A stretch of 37,062 nt of DNA from a bacterium. GTDB lineage: Bacteria; Pseudomonadota; Alphaproteobacteria; CAJXXZ01; DAHXLG01. The stretch is taken from NCBI GenBank assembly GCA_027371775.1, contig DAHXLG010000006.1:1-37062 (forward strand), written 5' to 3'. Both the position numbers and the translations under genes were made by a program. Under the pieces are notes generated by a model that saw nothing but the letters and a program-made list of their open reading frames with translations, was not told the DNA's origin and made no database searches. Positions 8,414-17,104 of this stretch are shown one piece after another (positions within the stretch are counted from its first letter, which is position 1; the number at the start of each line of letters is the position of its first letter).

Positions 8414-8475
8414 AATATCATGAAAAATATTTTCAATAAAAAAACAAATTGTAACAAACAAAAAAAATTTTATGA

Positions 8476-8481
8476 TATACT
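8476..8481 (+). promoter_or_regulatory. Possible -10 box upstream of the cydA-like gene
   Basis: TATACT at 8476-8481 lies 38 bases before the cydA-like ATG, in the 106-base gap after comEC. The only -35-like element (TTGTAA at 8449-8454) is 21 bases away, too far for a good sigma-70 promoter. An AT-only inverted repeat, AAAATAT with ATATTTT, lies in the same gap just after the comEC stop and could weakly end its transcript. Confidence 0.3.
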
Positions 8482-8519
8482 AAATAAATCGAAAAAGAGT
8501 ACAAGTAGCAAAGCTGATT

Positions 8520-10049
8520 ATGAACGAATTTATTGAATTTTCAAAAAATCAATTTTTCCTAACTGCAGGATTCAATCTCATTTTTGTAGAATTTAATGCT
8601 GGCATATCATTAATCACAGCAATCATGTATTCAATGCGCAAAACAATATGGCAACGCTGCGCAAAATTTTGGCTAAAAACAATCTTAGCAAGTTATTCTA
8701 TAACAGTTATCACAACATTACTTCTTGTATTCCAACTTGCTACAAATTGGTCTAAACTTGGTGGCATTTGTGGCAATATATTTGGTCCATTTTTAATCCT
8801 CATAGCGCTAATCATGTTCTTTTGTGAATTCTTGATGTTCTTGATCAAATTACGAGCAGAAAAAACAAAAACATTGTGGATTCTAACCATATTAATGCAT
8901 CTGCATCTATGGATAATAATTGCAATACAAACGACAATGCATCAGCCAAATAGTTCTATCGAATTTGATTACATGAATAATTGTGCACACATCGTTTCAT
9001 TTTTTGATATATCTTTTAATTTCAACACAGCTATACAATTTACTAAATCATTATGGAAAAGCTACTCAATTGCAAGCATATTCTGCATTGGAATTTGTGC
9101 AAGATATATCCTGCAAAACAAACATATTGCATTTTCAATTAGCTCAATTAAAACTGCTGTACTAATTGGAGGAAGTGCTTGTATATCATTAACTCCACTG
9201 ATTTATAAAGCAAGCTCTTTTCAAATGCCAAACATAAAAAACATACAAACAATTAATGTTATACACATCAAAAATGGCATGCTAGGATTACAAGCAATGC
9301 GCAACCTTAAAAAAGAATATACGCTGGCTGAAAAAGAAATATTTTTAATGCATAAACATGATATTGCTTATGCAAATTTGATTCCAGAACTGCAGCCTAC
9401 TGAACGATTGATAGGAACTTCATTTGAAACTGTACTACCTTCTATTAGCGAAATAAATCAAGAACAAATTACACAAATTGCAAACGAAATTATTCCAAAT
9501 TTTAAACTAGCATTTTATTCAAATCTAATCACAATTTTTATAAATATCTTGCTGACTATAATATTTTTTATGTTTGCATATAAACTTTTTAGAAAAAAAA
9601 TCACTTCGGCAAATTTCACTTTGAAATGCGCAATTGTTGTAATGCCTTTGCCATTTTTATCAGCAATAAGTCAGTATGCAAATATAGAAGCTACTCGTGG
9701 ACCATGGTTGATAAACAATATGTTGCCAATATATTTGGCCGCATCAAATTTAACAGCAATTTCTGCAATGATTTCACTAATATCTATGTGTATTTTTCTA
9801 TTTATTTGCATCTTACTTTTTGCATTTCGCATAATTAATATTGCGCAAGATGGACCAGAAAATCATCCAATTAGCACACACAATGAACCAAAACCAATAC
9901 TTAAAAATAAATTAAGTAAAATATTAAATAAAAAACATTTGGCAAAAAAAATTAACATGAAATCTTCTTATAAAGCTCAGGTTCCATCGCGCATGGATTT
10001 CAAAAAACTTAAGAAAAAAACAAACAAATGGAAAAGGAAAAACAAATGA
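8520..10049 (+). CDS. Cytochrome bd subunit I (CydA)-like protein lacking heme ligands
   Basis: CydA carries the hemes b558, b595 and d of the bd quinol oxidase. This 509-residue membrane protein aligns with E. coli CydA almost without gaps at the start: FSKNQFFLTAGFNLIFVEF versus LSRLQFALTAMYHFLFVPL, later FQLATNWS versus FQFGTNWS, and EATRGPW versus EYGRQPW. The heme-binding positions are changed: His19 is Asn19, His186 is Lys176, Met393 falls in a YSN stretch with no Met, and Glu99 is Ile95. Glu107 is kept as Glu103. The C-terminus ends in a Lys-rich tail of about 60 residues. About eight membrane segments are visible. The frame is intact and overlaps cydB by four bases. Ordinary oxidase activity is doubtful; a repurposed role or early decay are both possible. 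Confidence 0.85.
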   Translation: MNEFIEFSKNQFFLTAGFNLIFVEFNAGISLITAIMYSMRKTIWQRCAKFWLKTILASYSITVITTLLLVFQLATNWSKLGGICGNIFGPFLILIALIMFFCEFLMFLIKLRAEKTKTLWILTILMHLHLWIIIAIQTTMHQPNSSIEFDYMNNCAHIVSFFDISFNFNTAIQFTKSLWKSYSIASIFCIGICARYILQNKHIAFSISSIKTAVLIGGSACISLTPLIYKASSFQMPNIKNIQTINVIHIKNGMLGLQAMRNLKKEYTLAEKEIFLMHKHDIAYANLIPELQPTERLIGTSFETVLPSISEINQEQITQIANEIIPNFKLAFYSNLITIFINILLTIIFFMFAYKLFRKKITSANFTLKCAIVVMPLPFLSAISQYANIEATRGPWLINNMLPIYLAASNLTAISAMISLISMCIFLFICILLFAFRIINIAQDGPENHPISTHNEPKPILKNKLSKILNKKHLAKKINMKSSYKAQVPSRMDFKKLKKKTNKWKRKNK

Positions 10050-11134
10050 TAGATATTGTAAATCTGCCAAAATTATGGATCCTCCCACTTGCCTGGACTT
10101 GGAACATTACATTACTTGGATTAACATTCGATATAGGATGCGCATTGATTTATAGATTTATGAATAAAAATAATCCATACAAAACACAAATTTTTAATTT
10201 CATAAAGCAAATTGCATTGTTCAATTTAATATGGCTTTGCATTTCTATCTTAATATTTTTCACAATTTTTGGACCAGCTTTTTCTGGCTTATCAATGCTC
10301 TTTTCCCCTATAATCACGCTGCTTATGTTCGCATTAGCAATACGCACTTTAGCAATCAAATTTTATGATGTGCATTTTTTTGGTAACAAATCAAATTATG
10401 CTTATCTAAACTCATCTACCAAAAAATTCACAAATTGGATCATAACCGATACCTCAATTGTCATATTGTGCATTTTTAGCGCAATATTTGGAACTATATT
10501 AAATGGAATTCCATTTTATCTAAACAATAGCAAACAATTAATATCGTTGTTTAGAATAGAAGATTGTCTTAACCCAACTTCACTTCTCATCTTTTTGCTG
10601 CTTATAATTTTTTCTATTACACAAGCAAGCGTTTTTTGCTATATCAAAACACAATTGCACAAAATGAAAATAATTGCATTAATAAGCACTATTTTATTGT
10701 TTACCATAATTTCATGCAGCATTTTTCCAATCGAAAACCTAATTGAAGAGTTTCATTATACATATTTTTCTAAAAATATTATTAGAAGCGTTTTTATTAC
10801 TCTTCCAATTAGCGCACTTATTCTAATTGCCGCAATTATAAATAAAAGATATACTCTAGCACTGATTACAAGCTCTGGAATTATAAAAATTTTCATGATA
10901 ATTTTCGATTTGATATTATTCCCATTTATTGTACCTTCTAGTATCGATACCTCACAAAGTCTGATATGTATAAATTCTTTTTCAAATATTCAAACATTAG
11001 TTGTTTCTTTAATTTTTGTTATACCAATGCTAATTGCAGCACTATGCACAGTATGGATATATAATAAATTAATCAACTCAAAAACACTAGCAACTAGCGC
11101 AAAGACTAAAAATTCTGTTATAACAAAACTATGA
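10046..11134 (+). CDS. Cytochrome bd subunit II (CydB)-like protein
   Basis: CydB pairs with CydA in the bd oxidase. The start is taken at ATG 10046, which overlaps the upstream stop as ATGA and gives MIDIVNLPKLW, aligning with MIDYEVLRFIW of E. coli. The frame is open six codons further upstream. Clear matches to CydB are FGTILNGIPFYLN (FGNLLQGVPFNVD), LNPTSLLIFLLLIIFSITQA (LNPFGLLAGVVSVGMIITQG) and LFPFIVPSS (MFPFVMPSS). The conserved N-terminal block with TDGFD and HWDGNQVW is replaced by FDIGCALIYRF and IALFNLIW, so the most conserved family positions are lost, in parallel with the cydA-like partner. The protein has 362 residues and about eight membrane helices. The 3' end overlaps rpe by four bases, so the whole run is translationally coupled. 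Confidence 0.83.
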   Translation: MIDIVNLPKLWILPLAWTWNITLLGLTFDIGCALIYRFMNKNNPYKTQIFNFIKQIALFNLIWLCISILIFFTIFGPAFSGLSMLFSPIITLLMFALAIRTLAIKFYDVHFFGNKSNYAYLNSSTKKFTNWIITDTSIVILCIFSAIFGTILNGIPFYLNNSKQLISLFRIEDCLNPTSLLIFLLLIIFSITQASVFCYIKTQLHKMKIIALISTILLFTIISCSIFPIENLIEEFHYTYFSKNIIRSVFITLPISALILIAAIINKRYTLALITSSGIIKIFMIIFDLILFPFIVPSSIDTSQSLICINSFSNIQTLVVSLIFVIPMLIAALCTVWIYNKLINSKTLATSAKTKNSVITKL

Positions 11135-11718
11135 AAATACACGCATCTATGCTTGCTGCGAATATCTTCGATCAAGCTAATTGGATTAGTAAATTATCTT
11201 CTAAAGTAGATGCGTTCCATATCGATATCATAGATCCATCTGTTGCAAATTATGTTGGCCTAGACTATCGAATAATACCTAAAATGCATGAACTTGGATA
11301 TGAATTCTATATACATTACATGGCCAAATGGAATGACGAATTAATCATACAAATGGCCGAACAAAAACCAGCTGGAATATTTTTTCATCAAAAACATATT
11401 CAAAATCGCAGCTTGTTTGAGGAATTGAAAAAATCAATAAATGTTGGTATCGCGCTTGAAATTGGAGACTTTATGGAAATTGATGTACAACAATATATCC
11501 TAATGAACGTACAGCTTGGATACTGCGGACAAAAGTTTGATAATAGAAATATTAAACTAAGTCATCAATTAAAAGCACAAGGCAAAACAATAATTTCAGA
11601 TGGCGGAATTACTTTAGACAACATAACTGAACTAAAACATTTTGATGCACTTGTAATTGGCAACACTCTCAATAAAGCATCGGTTGAAGAAATAAATGAA
11701 AGACTGATGAGGAAATAA
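11131..11718 (+). CDS. rpe: Ribulose-phosphate 3-epimerase
   Basis: Rpe interconverts ribulose 5-phosphate and xylulose 5-phosphate in the pentose phosphate pathway. The product is 195 residues, shorter than the usual 215-225. The metal and catalytic residues are visible: Ser6 in HASMLAAN, His30 and Asp32 in FHIDIIDPS, His62 in IHYMA, and Asp157 in ISDGGIT. The phosphate-binding region appears as LGYCGQKF (family NPGFGGQKF) and ALVIGNTL. The usual DGHFVPN after the HxD motif is reduced to DPSVANY. Its ATG overlaps the cydB-like stop codon. Together with the transaldolase-like enzyme at 35808 and prs it suggests a retained non-oxidative pentose phosphate route to PRPP. Confidence 0.9.
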   Translation: MKIHASMLAANIFDQANWISKLSSKVDAFHIDIIDPSVANYVGLDYRIIPKMHELGYEFYIHYMAKWNDELIIQMAEQKPAGIFFHQKHIQNRSLFEELKKSINVGIALEIGDFMEIDVQQYILMNVQLGYCGQKFDNRNIKLSHQLKAQGKTIISDGGITLDNITELKHFDALVIGNTLNKASVEEINERLMRK

Positions 11719-11720
11719 TA

Positions 11721-12077
11721 ATGAAAACAAATTATCAAAAAGGCATTGAAGCAGAAAATCTTGCATGCGAATATATATCGCGCAACAAATTTACGATAAT
11801 CGGACAACGCATAAAAAACAAAGCAGGTGAAATCGATATATTAGCCAAACGTATGCTTCAAAATGAAGAAAATGATTATTATATATTTGAAGTAAAAACA
11901 CGCAAAAATATTGATAGCGCAAAAGAGGCAGTTGGAATTCATCAAATAAATAGATCAATTAATGCATTCTTTCTATATGCTCAAGAAAATAATATCCATT
12001 TTGAACAAATTTATCTTAGAGCAGTGCTTGTTATTGGCAAAACTGTACAAGTTGTTGATATCGATACACTAGATTGA
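11721..12077 (+). CDS. yraN: UPF0102 family endonuclease-like protein YraN
   Basis: YraN proteins have a restriction-endonuclease-like fold; their physiological role is not established. The 118-residue product shows the family pattern: an N-terminal KGIEAENLACEYI helix, then GEIDILA with the acidic pair, and FEVKTRK, forming a typical D/E-x-K nuclease site, and a C-terminal LRAVLVIG. It starts two bases after rpe and is the last gene of the plus-strand run. The following 211 bases, between it and the convergent hisS, hold no gene and no obvious GC-rich terminator. Confidence 0.9.
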   Translation: MKTNYQKGIEAENLACEYISRNKFTIIGQRIKNKAGEIDILAKRMLQNEENDYYIFEVKTRKNIDSAKEAVGIHQINRSINAFFLYAQENNIHFEQIYLRAVLVIGKTVQVVDIDTLD

Positions 12078-12288
12078 ATCTTCAAATTATATATAGTATA
12101 AACCAGACGATGATAAATCTAATAGCATTTTTAAAAATAGAAAAAAGAACTGCACGAATATTATTCATACATAAATGCTCAATAACATTAAATACAAGAT
12201 TTTGATGCAACTTAAAAAAGCAATCTCATCATTTATCCTCATTCATGCTCGTAACTTTGATTTACTGATATATACTAAATTTTTACTT

Positions 12289-13473
12289 CTAAAATCTGCA
12301 TAAATATTCTTTGCGCTCAACTAAATCTTTTAATATAAATTGCTGCGTACTGCGCTCAAATTCTCCTGCAATAACAACATATCGATACCCTTGTTTATCC
12401 GCCTCTTGCAACGCTTTTTTCAAGCTCATTCCCCAGAAAATAACACAACCAGATTCTTGATAATTTGATGAAAAAGATGAACTTGCAAACTCTTTATCCT
12501 CACACTGCAAACTAGCGCGCGCACGTAATCTGGAAGTTAAATGCATTACATATTCATCCTCTGCAACAGATACTATTGCTATGTTTTTATTCTTATGTTC
12601 ATATGCAATGTTTTCTATAATTCTCTCGATACCTGCTGCAAAACCTATCGCTGGCAAATGCGCGCCTCCAATTTGCTCCATTAGACCATCATATCTTCCG
12701 CCTCCTGCAACTGTTGTTCCATTTATTTTAATTTCAAAAACAGTAGAATTATAATAATCTAATCCACGAACCAAATATGGGTTATGAGTAAACTTAATGT
12801 TATTGGCAGATAACATTGCACACAATTTTTCAAACTCACGAGCATCTTCTAAATTAATAGACATTTGTGGAATATCTTCTCCAATAGTTTCTGCTTTATC
12901 CAACACTTTCAAAGGATCTGTTCCTTCTTCAAGCTGCATCATTTTTGCTAATAATTTACGATACTCGCACCTATCTTTAGCAGATCCAATTGAATTGACC
13001 TCAACAATATAGTCTAAATTGCATGCAGATAAAAACTCGCACGCACCTACAATCATTTCGCAATCTATTTGCGCACCTGAAATACCAATCAACTCCCATC
13101 CAGCGTGCAAAAATTGACGATAGCGCCCTTTTTGGGGACGATTATACCGAAACATTGGCGCAAAATAAGCAAAGCGTCCAAAACGCTGCTTTTGCATAAA
13201 ACTTGCTTCTTTTATCGCGCGCATGCAACTTGCAGTACCTTCCGGACGCAACACCCAATCTTCAAACTCACCCTTGTATTTGCGCACTTCAAATAATTCT
13301 TTATTGCAAACATCAGAAGACTCTCCGCTTGTACGAAAATACAACTGCGCCTGCTCAACTAAAGGCATATCAATAAAATCACATCCATATAATTTTGATA
13401 TTTTTTCAAAAACGCTGCGTACATGCTCTATTGCATAACTTACTGGCGGTATGTTATCTTTGAATCCGCGCAT
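12289..13473 (-). CDS. hisS: Histidyl-tRNA synthetase
   Basis: This class II synthetase charges tRNA-His. Motif 2 is clear as MFRYNRPQKGRYRQFLHAGWE, read here as FRYNRPQKGRYRQF then LHAGWELIG. The histidine-specific motif LVRGLDYYNSTVFEI and motif 3 region VAGGGRYDGL, with GFAAGIERI, follow. The C-terminal anticodon domain is recognisable (IAIVSVAEDEYV, VIFWGMSLKKAL, YVVIAG) but short; the total is 394 residues against about 420. ATG 13473 is preferred because GAGAGG lies just upstream and the remaining N-terminus is compact; a TTG at 13485 is also in frame. It is 42 bases downstream of gatC and likely co-transcribed with it. Confidence 0.96.
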   Translation of the reverse strand: MRGFKDNIPPVSYAIEHVRSVFEKISKLYGCDFIDMPLVEQAQLYFRTSGESSDVCNKELFEVRKYKGEFEDWVLRPEGTASCMRAIKEASFMQKQRFGRFAYFAPMFRYNRPQKGRYRQFLHAGWELIGISGAQIDCEMIVGACEFLSACNLDYIVEVNSIGSAKDRCEYRKLLAKMMQLEEGTDPLKVLDKAETIGEDIPQMSINLEDAREFEKLCAMLSANNIKFTHNPYLVRGLDYYNSTVFEIKINGTTVAGGGRYDGLMEQIGGAHLPAIGFAAGIERIIENIAYEHKNKNIAIVSVAEDEYVMHLTSRLRARASLQCEDKEFASSSFSSNYQESGCVIFWGMSLKKALQEADKQGYRYVVIAGEFERSTQQFILKDLVERKEYLCRF

Positions 13474-13515
13474 AAAACCTCTCAATTCGTTTTTTGTAAC
13501 TTTTGTCTGATTAAT

Positions 13516-13770
13516 TTAGCCAATTTTAAACATATCATTGTTAACAGATTTTGCATTTTTCAAAATATCATAAATCGTTGCTTCATTAAATAACTCATCT
13601 TTAGACAAATGTGCATGATGATGTATATTGATAGATTTTTCTTCAGATGCATCTGGCTCTGGTAGCTGTTCAATCATTGCTAAAATATTTTCTAAATCTT
13701 TTTCTAATACTTCCACTTCTGCAAGATTAGCTTTTAAACCAGAACGGCGTAATAAAACATTGATATCCAT
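13516..13770 (-). CDS. gatC: Asp-tRNA(Asn)/Glu-tRNA(Gln) amidotransferase subunit C
   Basis: GatC is the small subunit wrapping GatA and GatB in the GatCAB complex, which converts misacylated Glu-tRNA(Gln) and Asp-tRNA(Asn). The 84-residue product has the family architecture: a start helix (VLLRRSGLKANLAEVEVLEK), then DLENILAMIEQLPEPD, and a C-terminal EATIYDILKNAKSVNNDMFKIG that corresponds to the helix-turn ending normally in F.VPKV. The usual Arg-Glu-Asp triad before that helix is LSKDEL here. gatA and gatB are not adjacent, which is common in reduced genomes. A TATTAT box lies 11 bases before the ATG, so the leader would be very short. Confidence 0.75.
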   Translation of the reverse strand: MDINVLLRRSGLKANLAEVEVLEKDLENILAMIEQLPEPDASEEKSINIHHHAHLSKDELFNEATIYDILKNAKSVNNDMFKIG

Positions 13771-14386
13771 GCATAAAGTGTATAATACATACTAATCGAA
13801 TACAAGATGGAAAAAACTGCAGCTTTAAAAATAACACGTATCGAACTTATAAGTTAAAAAATGTATTTAATTCACACTCAAAAATTTTTCTAACATAAAT
13901 AAGTAAAGGCATTTCATTTATCAACAAATTAAATTTTAGTAATATTTTCTTAATTGAACAAACTTATTGAATCTCATAATTAATGCATACATTTCATTTT
14001 ATATTTGCTTAAAAAGATTAAAGACCTATATAATCTAATGTTGCAAAATTATAAAATATCTAACAAACTTATGAAACAATGTGCACAGAAGGTCTTGCTG
14101 GTTATACCTTGAATAATCAATTAGAAATTGTGCATATATCCCGGGCAACAACGGAAATTCGATTAGACCGCGTTATAACTTTATTGAATAATAAATTACT
14201 ACACAAATCTTCAAAAATAGATCAAACAACGAAAAACACAATTAGACCTTGCGCCTTTCTTGAAGAATCATGCTCATATCTTCAAAAATAGATAGCACAA
14301 AAAAACAAACACGATTATTTGATCTATATTATTTTCATCTTCTTGAATAATTAACTCAAAGTTCACAGATATTTTTGTAAAAAGGT
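13771..14386. repeat. Gene-free stretch with degenerate ~75-80-base tandem repeat
   Basis: No recognisable gene. The motif CTTGAATAAT recurs with small changes at 14108, 14183, 14259 and 14342, at spacings of 75, 76 and 83 bases. Neighbouring pieces repeat with it: GTTATA upstream of the motif at 14101 and 14172, ATTAGACC at 14162 and 14241, and the identical 16-mer ATCTTCAAAAATAGAT at 14207 and 14278. This indicates about four decayed units from roughly 14090 to 14370. A promoter-like pair, TTGCTT at 14005-14010 and TATAAT at 14029-14034 (18-base spacer), faces the array. A 70-codon plus frame (14079-14291) crosses it but has no family similarity, and I do not call it a gene. Confidence 0.5.
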
Positions 14387-14463
14387 TGGCGGAAGCAACG
14401 GGGCTCGAACCCGCGACCTTTGGCGTGACAAGCCAACGCTCTAACCAGCTGAGCTATGCCTCC
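14387..14463 (-). tRNA. tRNA-Asp (GTC)
   Basis: The minus strand folds as a complete cloverleaf. The acceptor arm GGAGGCA pairs with TGCTTCC, and the discriminator is G. The D arm is GCTC...GAGC. The anticodon stem TTGGC/GCCAA encloses the loop TTGTCAC with anticodon GTC, and the T arm contains GGTTCGAGCCC. The 3' CCA is encoded. It is the only tRNA in the window and stands alone behind its own strong promoter. Confidence 0.97.
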
Positions 14464-14475
14464 AACCTATTGGCC

Positions 14476-14505
14476 ATTATATAACGTATTTAGAACTCTT
14501 GTCAA
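14476..14505 (-). promoter_or_regulatory. Sigma-70 promoter of the tRNA-Asp gene
   Basis: On the minus strand a perfect -35 box TTGACA (14500-14505) and a perfect -10 box TATAAT (14476-14481) are separated by 18 bases. The -10 box ends 12 bases before the first base of the mature tRNA, so the primary transcript would have a leader of only about five bases. It is the best consensus promoter I see in the window. Confidence 0.85.
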
Positions 14506-14770
14506 CAAAGCTCAACCATAAATCACAAACCATGAACTTAAAAACCAAAGCCAGATAAGCAAATAGCAGTTTGTATAAGAAACAATATTTAAACCTTTCT
14601 ACTTCAATAAAATGTAATCTTATGCTATAAAAAATTAGGATTTTTGTTAAATGCTGCACGTTTTTTAAAAAGCCCAAACTGAATAAAAAAATCTAGAGCT
14701 CCTGTTTATTCTGCTCTCAAACCTCCATTAAAAAAGATTTAATAAATAATATAGTAAAAATAATTACTTT
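14506..14770. other. Gene-free stretch between tRNA-Asp promoter and topA
   Basis: No gene, repeat or structured RNA is recognised. A TATAGT close to 14750 could be the -10 box of topA but lacks a convincing -35 partner. A 66-codon minus frame (14477-14677) overlaps the tRNA promoter and looks like chance. Confidence 0.5.
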
Positions 14771-17104
14771 ATGTTAAAAATACCTGGTATGATATTAATT
14801 GTTGTAGAGGCACCTACAAAAGCTAAGGCTATTAGCGAGTATCTCAAAAGTGAAAAAGAAAAATATGTAGTACTTGCTACATATGGTCATATCCGTAATC
14901 TTGTAACAAAATCTGGATCAATTGAAACAAATGCAGAATATAAATATCACTGGAAAACTACACTACAATGGGAAAAACATAAAAAAGATGTTTTGATCAA
15001 TGCGCGCGCAGCTGATAAAATTATTATAGCCACCGACTTGGACCGTGAAGGCGAAGGTATAGCATGGCATCTTTTAGAAATGCTAAAAGAAAATAAAATT
15101 AACAAGCCGACAGAACGCATCGTGTTTCACTCGGTTGAAAAATCTGCAATTCTTGATGCACTTAAACATGGCAATGACTTGCGTCTTGGCTTAGTTGAAT
15201 CTTATCTAGCTCGCATTGGTCTTGATTATCTATTCGGTTTTTCTATATCGCCGTTATTATGGCATAAGGTACCTTGCTGTAAATCTGCTGGCAGAGTACA
15301 GTCTGTTGCATTGCGTCTTATTGTAGAGCGCGAAGCTGAAATAAAAGACTTTAAAAGCGAACGTTATATCACAATCCACGCAAAGTTTAAAGAAAGCCCT
15401 GAAGATGCAATTATGATGGAACTTGATGGCAAAAAATTTGAAAACGGCAACATCTTCAATCAAGAAATCGATATTAAAAAATTAGATGGCAAGTTTATCG
15501 TACGAGATATTAAAACTACTCAATCTCGTAAAAATGCGCCCGCTCCACTCATCACCTCAACCTTGCTACAATCTGCCTCAAGCAAGCTTAACTTTTCTCC
15601 TGCAATGACAATGCAGTTAGCACAAAAGCTCTACGAAGGTTTTAAAATTAATGGCAAGCACACAGGTTTGATTACGTATATGCGTACAGATAGCGTAAAT
15701 ATCGAACCTGCAATCATTGATAAAATTCGCGATGTTATAAAGAAAAAATTTGGAAATGAATATCTTCCAGATACAATTAATACATACAAATCTACTACAA
15801 AAAATGCGCAGGAAGCCCATGAAGCTATTCGACCAGTTGATTTAGACCTACATCCATCTTCAGTTAATTTAGGCGATAAAAAACTTGAAGCTTTGTATCA
15901 ATTGGTTTGGGAGCGCACCATAGCATCTCAGATGAAACCAGCTGTTTTAGAAACAAAAACAGCAATTATAGATGGAATTCATACAACATGCCGCAGCGTT
16001 TTTGAGCTAAAGGCAACAGCAATTTTGTTCCAAGGATTTAAAGCAGTTTTCAATGATGGCGAAGAAGAAAAATTTGCAAGCATCGATTTTTCAAAAATTA
16101 AAGAAAAGACAGATTTAAGCTGTAAAGATATTTTCCAAAAAGAACATCAAACGCAGCCACCTCACCGTTTTTCAGAAGCCACTTTAATTCAGCAACTTGA
16201 AAAACGTGGAATTGGCCGACCTAGCACTTATCCAAAAATTATCCAGGTTTTGTATGATCGTGAATATGCTGCTAAAGATAAAAAAATTATTTCGCCAACT
16301 CAAAAAGGTTGGATTGTAACTGCATTTTTGAAAGGATTCTTCCCTCAAGAAGTTGCATACGAATTTACTGCTAACCTAGAGGAGGATCTTGATAACTTGG
16401 CACAAACCAATGGTAAGCATGAAGTGATTCTTGATCAGTTCTGGAAAAATTTAGAAAGCAGAATTTTCAATGTGAAAGATCAACCTCCTGCTATTATTTC
16501 GCAAAAAGTACAAGAAGAATTTGCAAATTATTTCTTGAAGGATAAACAAAAATGTACTAAATGCGATGGAAAATTAGTGCTGAAAATTGGTAAGTTTGGA
16601 GCAATCGTTGGTTGCGAAAATTATCCAAATTGCAAAGAGATTTTGAACATTGATCAAACTGATGTACCTTCTGAAAAACAAGAATTGGGCACGCTTGATG
16701 GAGCTCAAATCATTTTGAAAAAAGGACCTTATGGGCCATATATCGAACACACAGTAGCAGAAAAAGTTAAGCGCGTACCAGTACCAAAAATTTGGCAAGG
16801 ACAAGATTTATCAGATGAACAAGCACAATTTTTAGCAAGCTTGCCAAAAGAACTAGGCGCATATGAAGGACAAAAAGTTAGCGTTTCAATTGGACGTTTT
16901 GGTCCATTCATTAAACATGGAACAACATTTGTCTCAATTAAAGACCCACTAAATATGGATATAGAACAAGCGATTGCATTCATACAACGTAAATTAAAAA
17001 AAGTTGCAAGCGATGATGACAATGGCACAAAAAAAGGCTTTATTAAAGCTGCACCAAAAATTACAAAACCAGCAGTAAAAAAAACAGCCGCTAAAAAGAA
17101 ATAA
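14771..17104 (+). CDS. topA: DNA topoisomerase I (type IA)
   Basis: TopA relaxes negative supercoils through a transient 5'-phosphotyrosine link. The 777-residue product has the TOPRIM domain (VVEAPTKAKAI near residue 12; acidic ATDLDREGEGIAWH at 88-100), the strand-cutting Tyr at about 303 in GLITYMRTDSVNI, then AQEAHEAIRP and GRPSTYPKIIQVL. One zinc ribbon survives at about 595-624 (CTKCDGKL...GCENYPNCK), followed by two topoisomerase C-terminal repeats (KKGPYGPYIEH, IGRFGPFIKHG) and a basic Lys-rich tail, an arrangement typical of alphaproteobacterial TopA. Family members usually start near MILIVVEAP, which points to ATG 14789; ATG 14771 adds six residues. No good ribosome site distinguishes the two. 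Confidence 0.96.
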   Translation: MLKIPGMILIVVEAPTKAKAISEYLKSEKEKYVVLATYGHIRNLVTKSGSIETNAEYKYHWKTTLQWEKHKKDVLINARAADKIIIATDLDREGEGIAWHLLEMLKENKINKPTERIVFHSVEKSAILDALKHGNDLRLGLVESYLARIGLDYLFGFSISPLLWHKVPCCKSAGRVQSVALRLIVEREAEIKDFKSERYITIHAKFKESPEDAIMMELDGKKFENGNIFNQEIDIKKLDGKFIVRDIKTTQSRKNAPAPLITSTLLQSASSKLNFSPAMTMQLAQKLYEGFKINGKHTGLITYMRTDSVNIEPAIIDKIRDVIKKKFGNEYLPDTINTYKSTTKNAQEAHEAIRPVDLDLHPSSVNLGDKKLEALYQLVWERTIASQMKPAVLETKTAIIDGIHTTCRSVFELKATAILFQGFKAVFNDGEEEKFASIDFSKIKEKTDLSCKDIFQKEHQTQPPHRFSEATLIQQLEKRGIGRPSTYPKIIQVLYDREYAAKDKKIISPTQKGWIVTAFLKGFFPQEVAYEFTANLEEDLDNLAQTNGKHEVILDQFWKNLESRIFNVKDQPPAIISQKVQEEFANYFLKDKQKCTKCDGKLVLKIGKFGAIVGCENYPNCKEILNIDQTDVPSEKQELGTLDGAQIILKKGPYGPYIEHTVAEKVKRVPVPKIWQGQDLSDEQAQFLASLPKELGAYEGQKVSVSIGRFGPFIKHGTTFVSIKDPLNMDIEQAIAFIQRKLKKVASDDDNGTKKGFIKAAPKITKPAVKKTAAKKK

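Noticed and set aside
12078-12288. Looked for a bidirectional terminator between the convergent yraN and hisS genes.
   Set aside because: No stem with G-C content or flanking T/A tracts strong enough to call was found.
14079-14291. 70-codon plus-strand frame next to tRNA-Asp.
   Set aside because: It runs across the degenerate tandem repeat, has no family similarity, and no ribosome site precedes it.
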